The translations under genes and the position numbers were made by a program. The notes below the pieces were generated by a model. That model was not told where the DNA came from. It saw nothing but the letters and a program-made list of their open reading frames with translations, and ran no database searches. 64,000 nucleotides of DNA from Allium sativum (taxonomy: Eukaryota; Streptophyta; Magnoliopsida; Asparagales; Amaryllidaceae): NCBI GenBank assembly GCA_030737875.1, contig CM060915.1, forward strand, positions 903,642,177 to 903,706,176, read 5' to 3'. Below, in pieces: positions 48,501-60,790 of this stretch; within the stretch, counting starts at the first letter, position 1, and each line of letters begins with the position of its first letter.

Positions 48501-48990
48501 AACTTCTGGACAAGTGCATGCTTTGGAAGCTAGTGGACCTGATCGAGGTAGGAAAGTCATGGTTGAAGGTTTGATTTCCCTTTTTGACTATCCTGTTCGA
48601 ACCCTATTTGATTTTGGTGCTTCACAATCATTTATATCTAGTTCTTTAGTGGACAGTTTGCACCTTAATACTAGTATAGTCTTAGAACCTGTAGTGATCT
48701 CAAACCCCATAGGAGGATTGACTCGTTTATCCTTGATGTGCAAGTGTTTGAGGATTTCTATCTTGGGCATCGAGTTTGAATGTGACGCATACGTGCGTAG
48801 GGGTTTGAGGATTTCTATCTTGGGCGTCGAGTTTGAATGCGACACATACGTGTTGGCCTTTACGGGCTATGGTTTGATTCTAGGCATGGATTTGCTAGCC
48901 ATGTATTGTGCCATCCTTGACTATTGAAAAAGAGTGGTTAGACTTCTTACTTATCATGGTAGGAATCTCGAAATTTCCTGTGACCTATGA
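48501..48990 (+). pseudogene. E6 aspartic protease, damaged
   Basis: The active-site loop reads LFDFGASQSFIS from about 48602: the catalytic Asp is kept but the Thr of DTGA is Phe. The downstream flap and helix region contains a 19-residue direct duplication (LRISILGIEFECDAYVRRG and its near-copy, DNA period 57 bp, units starting 48746 and 48803). GYGLILGMDLLA follows, then a stop near 48925. The protease would cut the Gag-Pol polyprotein. The duplication lies inside the folded domain and is absent from the E2 relic. Confidence 0.85.
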
Positions 48991-50420
48991 GGGTCATGAT
49001 GCCTATTTTTCTAGAATCACTTGATACTTCTGTTGACAACTTGCGATCTGTGCTCATAGTTAGAGATTACCCGGATATGTTTGAGGAGGCTAAGGGACTA
49101 CCTCCAAAGCGTGAGATAGACTTTCGGATCTATTAGGTAGAGAACGGAAGCCAGTTGCTCTACCATTGCGCCACATGGATCCTAGGAAAAGGAAGGAGCT
49201 CACCTGGTAGGGGAGCTATTCGAGAAAGGTTTTATTAGGAAAAGCATTTCAAAGTGGGGAGCTCCAGTCATCTTCGCAACTAAGGAAAATGGCTCACTTC
49301 GTCTATGTGTGGATTATAGGGAGCTGAATAAGCTCACTAAGAAAAATAGCCACCCACTACCAAGAATTGATGACCTGTTTGATCAGCTAGTAGGCACATC
49401 AGTTTTCTCACAGATGGATTTGGCCGCCGGATTTCATCAGCTAAGTGTGGCAGAGGACAACATTGATAGACTGCATTTAGAACTACATATGGCTTCTTCA
49501 AATGGTTGGTTATCCTTTTGGGCTAACCAATGAACCCAACAATTTTTTGGATTTGATGCGTAGGGTGTTTAGCGAGTTTCTGAACAAGTTTGTGGTGGTC
49601 TTTGTGGATGACATTCTGATCTTCTTAAAGAACGAGGAGGAACATGCCCAGCACTTAGGAGAGGTTCTACGCATTCTCAGGTCACATCAACTTAAGGCAA
49701 AGTTTTCTAAGTGTCACTTTTGGAGGAAGGAAGTAAGATTCCTAGGGAATGCGGTCTCCAAGGATGGGATAAATGTAGACCCCACAGAAGTTGTTGTAGT
49801 TCAAGATTGGAGAGCTCCAAAGAATGCAACAGAAGAGAAGTTTTCTAGGGTTGGTGGGCTACTATAGGAAGATTTTCAAGGACTGTGCAAGGGTATTGGC
49901 CCCGCTTCCCTGATTGACGAAAAAGAACTTGGCTTTTTCATGGAGCATTGATTGTGATGATGCTTTTCAAAGATTGAAAAGGGCTCGGGCAACATCCCCA
50001 GTTTTGACTCTCCTAGATGGAAGCAAGATGTTCACAGTTTACACAGATCCTTATGGCACATGGCTTGGTGTCATTCTGATGCAAAAGGGAAGGGTAATGT
50101 GCTATGGAAGCAGACAGTTGAGGGTTCACTAGAAGAACTACCCAACCCATGATCTGGAATTGGCTGCAATAGTGTTTGCATTGAATTTTTGGCAACACTA
50201 TCTACTTGGATAAAGATTTGAGCTATATACGGATCACAAGTCGCTCAAGTACTTGTTCTCGCAAAAGGATCTCAACTTAAGGCAGCAGCAATGGATGGAG
50301 TTCCTGGCGTCCTATGACTTTGAGATAGCTTATACCCCGGGCAACGGTAATGTAGTGGCGGACGCACTGAGTTGGCAGTGGATGATTTTGAGTCCTCTAT
50401 TCGTAGAAAGGCGAAGCTTA
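48991..50420 (+). pseudogene. E6 reverse transcriptase and RNase H, broken
   Basis: From 49309, [20 protein letters not shown] and [12 protein letters not shown] are the RT fingers and palm; a frameshift near 49500 leads to [13 protein letters not shown]. The catalytic box reads FVDD at 49601-49612 (VVFVDDILIF), a normal gypsy variant. KCHFWRKEVRFLGNAVSKDG is the thumb region. RNase H begins near 49935; VYTDPYGTWLGVILMQ holds its first Asp (about 50045). [13 protein letters not shown] and the final ADALSW end the domain at about 50373. A stop follows SRVGGLL and more follow in RNase H. It would copy RNA to DNA and remove the template. Confidence 0.9.
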
Positions 50421-52039
50421 GAGTACATCTCGACGTTTGATTTTAAGCCTTCTATGGATTTCATAGTTGGTTTGATAGCTTCATTGGAGGTGCGACCTAC
50501 TATATTGGAGCAAGTTGGAAATATGCAGTGGGAGGACCCATAGATATCAAACATATTGGACAAGCTTGGTAGAGGAGAGGCTTCTAGTCACCTTGCTACA
50601 TATACCGTGGATGATAATGGGTGGCTAAGACGAGATGGAAGGCTGTGTGTCCCTAAGAATGGGGAATTTCTTAAGGAAGTGCTGGAGGAAGCTCATCATT
50701 CTTGGATGACTATCCATCCGGGCCGTGAAAAAATGTATCGAGACATGAAGAGTGTTTTCTTTTGGACTAGCATGAAGAAAAATGTGGCACAATTTGTAGC
50801 TCGATGCATGACTTGCCAAAGAGTAAAATCTAAACAAAAGAAACCAGGCAGATTGCTTCAGCCCTTGGATATCCCATAATAGAAGTGGGAGAGCATCTCT
50901 ATGGACTTCATCGATGGATAGCCACAATCAAGGAAGTGGAATACGAGAATTTGGGTGATAGTGGATAAACTTACAAAGGGTGCTCATTTTATTCCTGTGA
51001 AGAGCAAGAGGACAACGTCTTGGCTGGCATCAATATATCTCCAAGAGACAATTCAGTTACATGGGGTACCTTCCAGTATAGTAAGTGACCGCAACCCCAT
51101 CTTTACTAGTGAGTTTTGGAAGAGCTTACGACACATGTTAGGTACACAACTACATTTAAGCACAACATACCACCCTCAGACAGATGGACAGACTGAGAGG
51201 GTGAATAGAGTTCTTTAGAATCTTCTAAGACTATGTATCCTAGACTTCGGAGGGACTTAGAAGAGCACCTTCCTTTGGTGGAGTTCGCCTACAACAACAG
51301 TTACCAATTAAGCATAGGCATAGCACCCTTAAAGCATTATATGGACGACCTTGTAAATTGTTGACTTGGTGGGAGTCTATAAACATACTTCTACATGGAC
51401 CAGAGATGATTTGAGATACTTCCGAGAAGAATGATCTTATCTGTCGAAGAATGAAAGCCACTTAAGATAGACAGAAATCTTATGCCAATAAAAAGGAGGA
51501 CTGATTTGGAATTTGAAGTAGGAGATATGGTCTTCATTAAAGTATCACCGGTAAGGAATGTAGTTCGCTTTGGCTCAGTAGGGAAGTTGGCACCAAGATT
51601 TGTAGGGCCATTCCCTATAGTAGAGAGGATAGTTCAGATGGCTTATAAGATTAAGCTACTGGATAAACTGGCGGGCATACACAATGTATTTCGCGTTTCC
51701 CATTTAAGGAAATATCTTCATGATACGGTAGAAATAGTAGAGCCGAGCACACTTGAGGATGTAGAAGTTGAGAAGGAAGCATCAGTGAGACGAGTTCCTG
51801 CTCATATCCATGGATCAGAAATCAAGAAGCTACGGAACAAGGAAATCAGATTGGTTAAAGTGCAATGGGGAGAAGACCGCGAAGATGCGACATGGGAACC
51901 TGAAGATAGGATTCACACTTCTTATCATTTTCTTTTTGAAAGTACATTCTTGACTTCTTTTCCAAGCTTTTACTTTACATTTGCTTCTATCATTCGAATT
52001 TATTTATCCTATCGTTCAAACCTTTCGATCCTTAAGTAA
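50421..52039 (+). pseudogene. E6 integrase with chromodomain, broken
   Basis: The HHCC zinc-binding domain runs HHSWMTIHPG ... CMTCQRVKS (about 50693-50830). All three catalytic acids are present: Asp in SMDFIDG (50898), Asp in SIVSDRNPIF (near 51085) and Glu in TDGQTERVN (near 51199). Stops occur after LDIP and RVNRVL, and 51220-51480 is frame-scrambled. The C-terminal part resumes at 51482 with DLEFEVGDMVFIKVSP (GPY/F-like region) and GIHNVFRVSHLRKY, then a chromodomain-like tail (RLVKVQWGEDREDATWEPED, about 51850-51909). In this family the chromodomain guides insertion to heterochromatin. The stop is at 52037-52039. Confidence 0.9.
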
Positions 52040-52538
52040 AATCAAATGGTTGGAAACATGTGTTTGAAACATGTTATGATTGAGGTTGCAAGTGGATGCA
52101 AGTGTTCGCTACTGGTTGCTCGTGGATGTACAACACACACTAGGCACTAGATCAGCTAAATCACTTACATATTGCAAATGGATGTGTGCGTATTTTAGTT
52201 TTCCTATGGATGGAAATGGATGTATCATCAAATGGATGTTGCATTTTGATGGATAATTGTGCACACGTATAGATTTTGTATGTTATATTAGATTTATTTG
52301 CATACATTTTGGATTCATGGAACAAACATATATCGCATTAAGGAGGTCAACTGAATCAGTCGATCGCCTGATTTTTCGCATTAGTTCAAGGACATATACA
52401 CACAACACTTTGCATATATTCATATAACCATTAGAAATTTCTTAAGGACAATGGATGCCTGTGGATGATGAATGAGTAGATAGTTGTTAAGATAATAACA
52501 TTCTTCGTAACTTGGAGATTTTAGGGACGAAATCCTTT
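52040..52538 (+). other. E6 3' untranslated block
   Basis: Non-coding. Homologous to 7968-8449 of E2. Ends with the chromovirus signature AGGGACGAAATCCTTT. Confidence 0.75.
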
Positions 52539-52551
52539 AAGTAGGGGAGAT
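52539..52551 (+). promoter_or_regulatory. E6 polypurine tract
   Basis: AAGTAGGGGAGAT directly before the 3' LTR TGTAACACCC, with two pyrimidine interruptions. Confidence 0.8.
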
Positions 52552-55173
52552 TGTAACACCCTAAAAATTTAACACACTATAGCCATGCTTAAAGATAATA
52601 AATTGGGAATAACATAATTAATATTTCGAATTAAGTGAAACTGGCAATACTGTTGTGTTCATCTGTGAATTCTGGTTCAAATCGGCCCCAAGTTTACGTA
52701 AAACGAATAACATATGAAGAAGTTATGAGCATTAGAAGTTTGTATACGTATAAGGGTCATATATATAAATATAAAATAAAATATATTCCAGAAAAGTCAG
52801 AACGAGGCGAGCGAGAACAAGTAGGAAACAGACCCATTGGAGGGACGACCCATGCTCATCTCGGGTCGACCTATAGGTCGACCCAAGCAGGCTAGGTTCA
52901 CCCAGGGGTAGGTGGGTCGACCCATCTCTGATCTGGGCGGATACTGAATGCGAACCTGGATAGTTTTGTGGACTATATTCACTGCTGACTCAGCGTGACT
53001 TGTACGGTTTGGATTTAATACCTAAGATCTAAAGGCTGAGGTTGGCTTTGTGCATCTATAAATAAGTGGCTTCTCCCATTATGATTTACACCATTTCTTT
53101 ATACCTCCTCCCTCTATAAATCTATTCTTAAAATATAAACATATAATGGGGGAATGGTACTAAATATTGGATCAAATAGAGACAACATCAGGACTTGCAT
53201 ACATACAACTTGGATTGGACTTTCCTACGACATTGTGTTATATATAATTATCTTCACCAAGACTCACCATGAGTTCCCGTCATTTACATATCTGATTTTT
53301 TAGACTTTAAACATGACAGTTAAATGAAACCGGTTAGGATCCACAGAATTAGTAAAATAAAAGTTATACAAGTTTTCACTATTAATCACCTATACCGTTA
53401 TGATCGGTTATACATATGCCTGTGATGTTGAATAGTTAACGAGTTATACATATGTCTGTGATGTTGGAAAATTAACAAGTTATATGTATGTGTCTTTCTT
53501 TTCCCATTTTCTATGTTTTATGTTTATTTCCAGTCTTGCCTATATGATTTGGTTCTTTTCTTCTTCCTCTATTTTACCTTTTTATTTTACGCTAAGCCTA
53601 GGCCTTTTGGAAGCCTAGGCTATACTCGATTTGAATGTGCGTATAATTGGAGCAATAATGAATGATATGAAAAGAGGAATTTAGGCATATTATTAAATTG
53701 GGGCTGATTGACTATACTTTGGGAAAAAGCATAAATATACACATGTTTAGACTTACTGTAAACTGATAAAAGGGGTAATGTGTGTATACTTGCTGAAATG
53801 AATAATATGCATATGAATTGGGCATGTTAAATTTGGTTTAAAACTGACATTAAATAAATGACATGTTAAGAATAAGGTAAGTAACAGATGTAGATTAGTA
53901 ACTTGAAATAATGTGGGAATTGTATACATTTGGGTAGATGTTTTAGAAAAAAGGGTTGTACACACATAATGACATGTAATATTACAACCACGCTTATTAG
54001 TAAACCAAAACCTTCTAGATTAAACATGAGTATTAATAAGATAAGGGGTCCCTCGTTCTGCTGTTGTATTGGGTTTTCGGGGCTCTTAAATCCTAGTTTT
54101 GGGAGCATGAACTTAGGGGATTTGGCTTGTGTCAATCTGCTGTTTGGAACCCGTATCGTTCAGTATCCCTGTTGGTATCTTATTAGAGGGGGCCTCGCAC
54201 TAGGTAGGGGCCAAAGAATGCTCTACCGAACTTGATAGTAAGAAGTTCACACGGGTTTGGACATGGGCATGTTCCAGTTGAGTCGTGAGCGTGCATGAGT
54301 CTGACTAGAGAAGATAAGATGTTGTAACACCAGTTAATATGTCTGTGTTATATAGTTGTTGGGTTATGGAGTTATACACCCTACTGCCGGGGATGACACT
54401 GAGTATTACGTAGTAGGGAGCCGATCGCTTAGGTAGTAATTAGGGTACACCTAATCCTGCTGTTGTGTAATTAGGTTAACACCTAATATGGTTATGTAAT
54501 TAGGGCACACCTAATCCTACTGTTTAATCTTGCTATTAATCTTGTTGTTGTGTAATCTTGTTGAACTTGTTATACTAGTATTGGTGCAGACATATATTTT
54601 CAAACATACCTTTTTTAGGGTGTAAATGTGAAGCATTACTCGATTACAAGTTTATTCATTTTATTCTTATCCATCATGCTATTCTGTTTAGGTTAGTATA
54701 CCTTCTATGACACTATACCTTTCTCATCCAGTCTTATTTATCTGTCCTAGCATTTCTATTTTATGCATATTTGTAAATCACTGGAACACGCCAGACTTTA
54801 TGCCTGACAACTTTTTTTGCCTCTTTCTTCCTCTCCCCTAGATCCTCAGAGTGGAAGCACTCAACAGTGACTAGGATTTCTCTTATAGCTTGGACTTAAA
54901 TTTCTTGAGAAGTACTATTTTGATTTGCTCTCTACTTTAGTATGGCTTATATCGAGGGATATGATTTTATGCATTCTGATGTTTTATTTTATGAGACAGA
55001 TTTGATGTAACTGGTTTTGTGAGACTATGCTTTATTTTGAATAATGAATTTTAAAAATTTTCCGCTGCTATTTTATATTTGTCTTGTAAATTTTCTGTAA
55101 TGATTACCAACTGCGCTTCACGTAAGTTAATGCATTCTCTTATGAGTTACATTAACAGACGTGGTGTATCACA
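52552..55173 (+). mobile_element. E6 3' LTR
   Basis: 2622 bp, with the same block order as the 5' LTR. It has three GTCGAC sites (52865, 52877, 52916) where the 5' copy has two. TATA box at 53057-53064. The GGGAGCCGATC block is at 54415-54450. The polypyrimidine block ends CTAG instead of CCAG at 54841. Ends GTATCACA. Confidence 0.9.
53057..53064 (+). promoter_or_regulatory. TATA box of E6 3' LTR
   Basis: TATAAATA in the context GTGCATCTATAAATAAGTG, identical to the 5' LTR. Confidence 0.65.
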
Positions 55174-57312
55174 ACACGTCTACTTTATAGTTCTTTGATT
55201 CGATAAAGAGTTACAAATACAATGCTGATAATCACTCAATCTCTCAAATACAAGCAATTCTCACTCGGTATTTATGGAATTATACTCAACAATCAAGAGT
55301 ACAATACTGATTAAACAGGGAAAGCAATGATAATGGTAGAGCTCAGGTGTGTAGAATTCCAAAAGATCCCTCAAAATGTCATGCATAGGTGTATCTATAG
55401 GCATAGAAGGGATGCGAGTCGAATGCCACGTGGTGGCTATAGAGAAGATCTCGGGGTCAGATGGAGTGTGTTTCTTCAATTCGTGCAACACCAAGTGTTA
55501 CCTGATCCGAATCCACAGGCTAAAGAATCGGTCATTGATTGACTAAGTAAATGCTTTAGAATTATGGACAGGGGATCGGGTAGGAACACATTTGAACCAA
55601 ATCGGTAATGCTAGAATCCTATTCCCTATTAGTATTTGCAGACAGGTTAGGTCGAGTTTATTTAACCAGGTTAGTTTGACTCGCAATCCCTACTTCGGAA
55701 AAAAAGTGAAGAATTCTGTTCCTTCGATCTGAGACACTATTCCACATTCGACCCGAGCTCTGTTCTTAGGAAGATTATGATACTTGCCTCTTCGCACAAA
55801 TGATCACGATACCTGGACTTTCTGTGGCCTAGTTACAAAGTATGCCAAAATTTTGCTCTCCTCAAAGTACATCTTATCATAGGTGAGGCATGCTTTGAGA
55901 TTGTCAAACTGTTTATTCTCGAATCGACGATAATCAACAGTCGTGTCCATCCATAAAGTCGTGATGCTTTTTAAAGCCATGTCTCTTGATTTTTGTACTT
56001 TACGTATAAATACGAGATCTAATTCACAATCATCTTTATTTCATTCAACAAATTGGAGCTTTCAACCAGAGTATAGGTGAGTCTTCAGGTAAATTCTTTG
56101 ACTTCTATCACACCAAAAAGTCACAATTACTTGACTTGGTTACGTTACTTTGCCAATCTTCCTTCACATGCTTGTACAATCTCTAGAAATTTCTTTCAAT
56201 TTCTCTCGCTCTCACTCCATAGGTTTTGTGATCGATTCGTAGGAATGAAGGCTACGTATCGAGTCGGATCGGAGTTGTTCGATCCGATTTCATCTTCGAA
56301 CCGAACAAGCTCTAATCACCTTTGCTGTGTACTGGGCGGACTGGGACAGCACGTCAACTCAAAAAGGGGAATACAAATGGCCCTCTAGTTTAATATATAA
56401 ACCAACGTACCCTCTCTCCCTTATTACTTTATCTCATTCTTAATCACACCGTCCAAATCCAGAAAAAACCCTAACTCTCCAATTCTTTACAATTTTTTCC
56501 TGATTTCTGGTCTTAATTCATAGGTAGGTGTTAAAATTGCTTGTTTCAGGGCTTTTAATCTCCAATTTTAGTTGAAATCATTTGAATCTCGTGCTAATTC
56601 CTATCACCTCACCAATAATGATGTCGACGTTGTAAGTATTAAGGCCGCCACCGTCGTTGGTGATGCTTGGCTCCATTCTAGGTGGCAGTCTTGGTGATCT
56701 GTGCTTATGGTCAAAAAGTTTAACACGTGGGATCATCCTCCATTTTAGAGGACCAGTAGGGATGGAGTGGAAAGATTCAGAGAGAGTTGGATAGGAAAGA
56801 AGTTTTTGGAAGGGATCAGTTGGAGATAATGTTAGGGACTTGGAGAGAAGTAGTGATCGTGGATTGAGTTGGGTCGAGTTGATTTAACCCGATCCCAATA
56901 TCCGACCTGGAGGTTCATTTCGAGCCGAGACTTGCATCATCAACATAACTTTCTTGCACTTCATTACACCATCAACTTAGGCAAATGCGATGACTTTGAT
57001 AACTCTGATACACTATAATGCATATGTGACTTGACATTTACAATTTATAAACTTGTAGGTAGTTAGGATAGAGCCTTCAAAACTGAACTTTGGAATCACA
57101 CAACATACATATTCGAGAGATTCTGGACTTTACGAACATAAGACCATTTAACAATTCAACTCACATTAACCAATTGCTTACTTTTCCATCTTTTCTTATG
57201 ACTTTCCAAACCTATACTTCACATACTGGAACACATTATGACACACATACACATTAGGGGGCACAGGTAACTATACTCTAATCCTTGATCTTTCTTCGAT
57301 AGTACAACTAAC
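55174..57312 (+). other. E7 leader or LTR region, non-coding
   Basis: The old layer resumes after E6. A TATAAATA box at 56005-56012 is followed by CATCTTTATTTCATTCAAC and TTCAACCAGAGTATAG, so an LTR promoter is possible, but no clear LTR end or PBS was found. Around 56386-56640 a second promoter-like stretch has TATATAAACC, AAACCCTAACTC (a telo-box-like word common before plant housekeeping genes) and ATGATGTCGACGTT followed at once by GTAAGTATT, a good splice-donor consensus. Short frames (55327-55542, 56077-56388) show no known domain. Confidence 0.4.
56005..56012 (+). promoter_or_regulatory. TATA box in E7
   Basis: TATAAATA in the context TTTACGTATAAATACGAG. Confidence 0.45.
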
Positions 57313-59200
57313 ATGTCGAGAAAATATCAGACAAGATACTCTGAGTCAGACAAGAGTAAAGCTCAAAAATTGTCTAGTAATCCCAGTCCCGATGTTCTTC
57401 CGTCAAATTGGGACAACATAGGCTCTGATTACGAAGTCGAGCTTCACGAAAATGTTGAGTCATATGAGGAAGAAGTTTCTATGGACGAGGTGGAAGGAGT
57501 GGGAGATAACCGGGCTCCCGATGAATTCATGCAATAATCTTAAATGAGCCCGATGACTCTTGGGTTTCGGCAATTGATGAAGCAAAACTCAGACAAAATT
57601 GTTTAAGGCATAAGATATCTTGGAATGAAGTTAGAGTGGCAAACTAACGTCACAAACAGACCCAACAATCCTCTGGAAGGGTACATGGCCATCAGTCGGT
57701 TGATGTGTACAATTGGCGCCATTCTCCATTTCCACCTTTAGTCGTCTACTTTCTAAGACGAATGTGGCTTGCCCCCATGCAACTTCATCCTACTGCTTAT
57801 TCTTATTTATACACATTGTACATAGCGTATGTGGAAGTCTTAGGAGTGGAACATACTTTTGAGGATGTAAATTTCTTCTATCATTTTAAATATCGTGGGA
57901 AAGAGACTCCTTCCTTTGTTTACTTTGAATCCGCGCCCAAAAGGAAGATCCTTGGTGACAGATATAACAATCGTCGACGACAGAAGGCCCGAGTGGTTTT
58001 ATATTCAAGACCAACCCGGGTGTGCCAGAAGATGGGTGAAAGCCAACAAGTATTTTGAAATTTAACTTTCTTGCTTCAATGATACTCACAGACTCACCAA
58101 CTTTTCTTTCCCATTTCAAGTTACAAATCCAAAGAAGGAGCAAGGCCAAATATCATGACCGTTTGACCCGTCTGTTCAAAGGTAATCCAAACTTCCTAAG
58201 TGTTAAAAATGTTTGGTGGGCGAGCTTCTTCATCAACACCATCTACTTGATATGAGGCGGTGTATAGGTCATGGAGGTCTTGCTTACATATACAAGCCTC
58301 CGGTTCAAGTTCCTCCTATACCCGTAGAAGATGGCTTTGTGCCTCAAGTCGAAGGGCAGGCCATGACCATAACCAAGGTAGGAGAAGGTTCGAAGAGCAA
58401 ATATGTTATGGGTTCTAGTCAAGAACCGCAATCGGGAGAAAGAGAGGGATCTCCTGAGAAAGAAAATACTAAGATTCCCCCAAGCCCTTCTCTAATAGAC
58501 ATTCGTAATGAGGAGCTCTTGGAAAGGTTGCTTTAGGATGAGCCCTAGGGTGGCTCCCCTAAGGTTGCATCTTCTCATGAAAGGCAGCCTTCTCTGAGGA
58601 TACCATCTCCAACAAAGTCCCCTGTTCACGATCCCCAATTAGAAGATCCCATATTTAGAGACTTGGCCAAACTTCCCTTGCCTGATAATATATACACTTC
58701 CTAAGACATTGGTTCTGGCACTTTCTTTTCTCCATTTAAAGGAGAAATTACACTTGTCAAAGTTCGGAAGACAACACCAAAAAGCCTAACTTCGGGCTCT
58801 AGTCTGTCGGGGGGTTCACTTGGGACACACCACACTAACATTGCATGTCACAGTAACTGTGTGATACATCGCTTCTTGGTTCTAACATTGGTTTCCATTA
58901 ACTTATAGGAAGGATGCCTCGCCACGACTACAATATCAGGGATGTTCGTGCAAGTCTTCCTAGGTATGGCTCTGATATTGAACACGATCATCGAGAAAGT
59001 CGTGAGAAAGACAATAGGAGGCATTATGAATCACATAATCCCCACTCTTCGCCTTCCCGTTCTCCCTCTAAGTTGGATTCCGACAAGTACAAGAGTCACC
59101 ATAGTCGTCGCGAAGGGGATAAGCAAACTCCCCAGATTCCAGTACTCCTAAAAGAGTGCATACTCAAGACAAGTCGTCTAAAAGCTGCTTAGATCCCAAA
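57313..59200 (+). pseudogene. E7 protein remnant, plant 'putative gypsy type transposon' (PF04195-like)
   Basis: Three collinear pieces. At 57313-57537, after ATG, comes a charged acidic leader (MSRKYQTRYSESDKSK ... YEEEVSMDEVEGVGD). At about 57700-58058, YNWRHSPFPPLVVYFLRRM, QLHPTAYSYLYTLYIAYVEV and FEDVNFFYHFKYRGKETPSF have the pattern of the plant Transposase_28 family, found near the gag end of some gypsy-type elements; its function is unknown. From 58055 to 58850 the frame changes repeatedly, with linker-like PPVQVPPIPVEDG and SPEKENTKIPPSPSLIDI. At 58914-59192 an Arg/His/Ser-rich stretch (SHNPHSSPSRSPSKLDSDKY) could be a nucleic-acid-binding tail. The family assignment is from recalled pattern, not a search. 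Confidence 0.55.
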
Positions 59201-59678
59201 GATAAAACCAAAGACCTGGACAAGGAGACAGACAAAAATAGTGTAGTTGTTGTTCCCGCCAAGTGTAGGAACATCGATATTACCATGACAAACCCCGTTG
59301 TAACGACCCGCATTTTACATATTAGAGGATCGTAAAATATTTTTATCTAATACCTCGAGGGTCGGACCATTCTCATATTTTGATATGTTGTTCATGGGGT
59401 TGTTAGATATATCCATGATTTTTACCAATTTTGTTTGTGATTATTTTTCCCATGGCAGTTTTTTACAGGGCATAGCTTTTAACCAGGATCGAATCAGGTG
59501 TTGGGATCATTTTCATTGTAAAGGAAATGATTTTCCAATTCCGTAGAGTGGTCACATTAAAGATTTAGTTCAGCGTTTTTGGAGGAATCACTGTTTTAGT
59601 GCTACACATTTTATGGAAAGACTAACTGGTCATTATTGGGATGATTAGTGAGGTTCGTTAAGGCTATGGGTTGTTGGC

Positions 59679-59686
59679 TATAAATA
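59679..59686 (+). promoter_or_regulatory. TATA box of E8 5' LTR
   Basis: TATAAATA in GTTGGCTATAAATAGGAG, 381 bp into the LTR. Transcription should start near 59710. Confidence 0.7.
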
Positions 59687-60369
59687 GGAGTGTAGAGGCA
59701 AGGAAAATTGTTTAGTTTCTTCATTTCTCTATTTGGTTGGGATTTGAGATTCTCCCTACTCTAATCAAATACCTCTCCCCTTTATTTAATTCATAGATCT
59801 GGATTCGTAGATTGAAGATCAACATCGAAGAGAAGAAGATCACATCAAAGTGATTGACTCGGAGGCCACTATTCTTCGCTATTCGGATTAGAGATTCATC
59901 ATTTTCTTTTGTAGGTTTAGTGATCGACAAGCATCTCTCACACAGATTCAATCAAGTATGTGGGTTGTTTGATCTTAATTTCATCATTTTAAGTTGTTTT
60001 CACCTAAATGTAATCGATGTAACTATATTTTCAATTCGAATCACCATAGGATCTAATCTAGAAAGATTATAACGGTAAATTTCATATGCTAATTCTATGT
60101 TTATGCAAGTTAAGATCCATTTATTGATTCTTTTATTGTTTAATCATGATTTTATGAATTTCATATGTTTGTTGATGATTATTTGATGTGTTATTGCTTT
60201 TTGATGATCGTTTGATTATGTCGTTGAATGATTGTTTGGAATCGCACAGATTTGGGGTTGGATTGGTTTCAAGTATGGGTCGTGTCTTGCTATGCAAGAA
60301 ATTGGATTGGTCGACAATGTAAATGTTTGTGGATCAGTTATGCATAATACTTGATAGAACGACAAGCTT

Positions 60370-60790
60370 TAGCTGATGGATCGGGCATGCTTTGATGGAT
60401 CAGTCTCTGATGGATTGATAAGGCTTCTGGATTCATGGATTGGGCTTGCACACGTGAAAGGAATGGATCGGCCAAGATGGTAGTTGATGGATAGTGCGTG
60501 GACAGATGGATTAGGTTGAAAGTCTGGGCACTGGATCAGATTGGCTAGAACATGTGAGAATGATGGATTGGACTGAGCGTGTGCTGATGGATCGGTGGCA
60601 TGGTATATGGGATGGATCAGTAGCATTTGTGTGGTTCGCTGCTATAGGGATGGATCGACAAAAGCTATGGATCAGCAGGGAAAATGAATGGATCAACAAC
60701 CGATCCATGATGGATTGGTAATGTTTGGCAAATCGAAGGACGATAGCATTTCGATGGAACGCTGTGCATGATGGATCGCAGCGTCTTTCA
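60370..60790. repeat. Degenerate ATGGATCGG repeats in E8 LTR
   Basis: Around twenty copies of ATGGAT(C/T)(G/A)G lie at irregular 15-40 bp spacing, often as TGATGGATCGG or GATGGATTGG. Not a simple period. The minus-strand frames at 60369-60825 are translations of this repeat. Confidence 0.75.

Larger units (their letters stand above)
44806..55173 (+). mobile_element. E6: Ty3/gypsy chromovirus (Tekay/Del-like), complete structure
   Basis: 5' LTR 44806-47415 (2610 bp), PBS, gag-pol 47584-52039, 3' UTR, PPT, and 3' LTR 52552-55173 (2622 bp). LTR starts TGTAACACCC and ends GTGTCACA or GTATCACA. The domain order gag, protease, RT, RNase H, integrase, chromodomain is Ty3/gypsy chromovirus. Stops and frameshifts show it is dead. 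Over the first 62 bases the LTRs differ at one position; farther on they diverge more, with indels. E6 is the reference for reading the E2 fragments. Confidence 0.95.

Noticed and set aside
49152..49172. tRNA-like B-box string GTTGCTCTACCATTGCG
   Set aside because: It codes RPVALPL-like residues at the start of RT in E6, and no acceptor or anticodon stems can be drawn around it.
56077..56388. 103-codon frame as a host gene
   Set aside because: No known domain and no splice-supported extension; it overlaps a promoter-like non-coding stretch.
57711..57727. TTGGCGCCATTCTCC as a primer-binding site
   Set aside because: It resembles the TGGCGCCGTTGCC PBS of some gypsy elements, but sits inside the E7 coding remnant (NWRHSP) and follows no LTR end.
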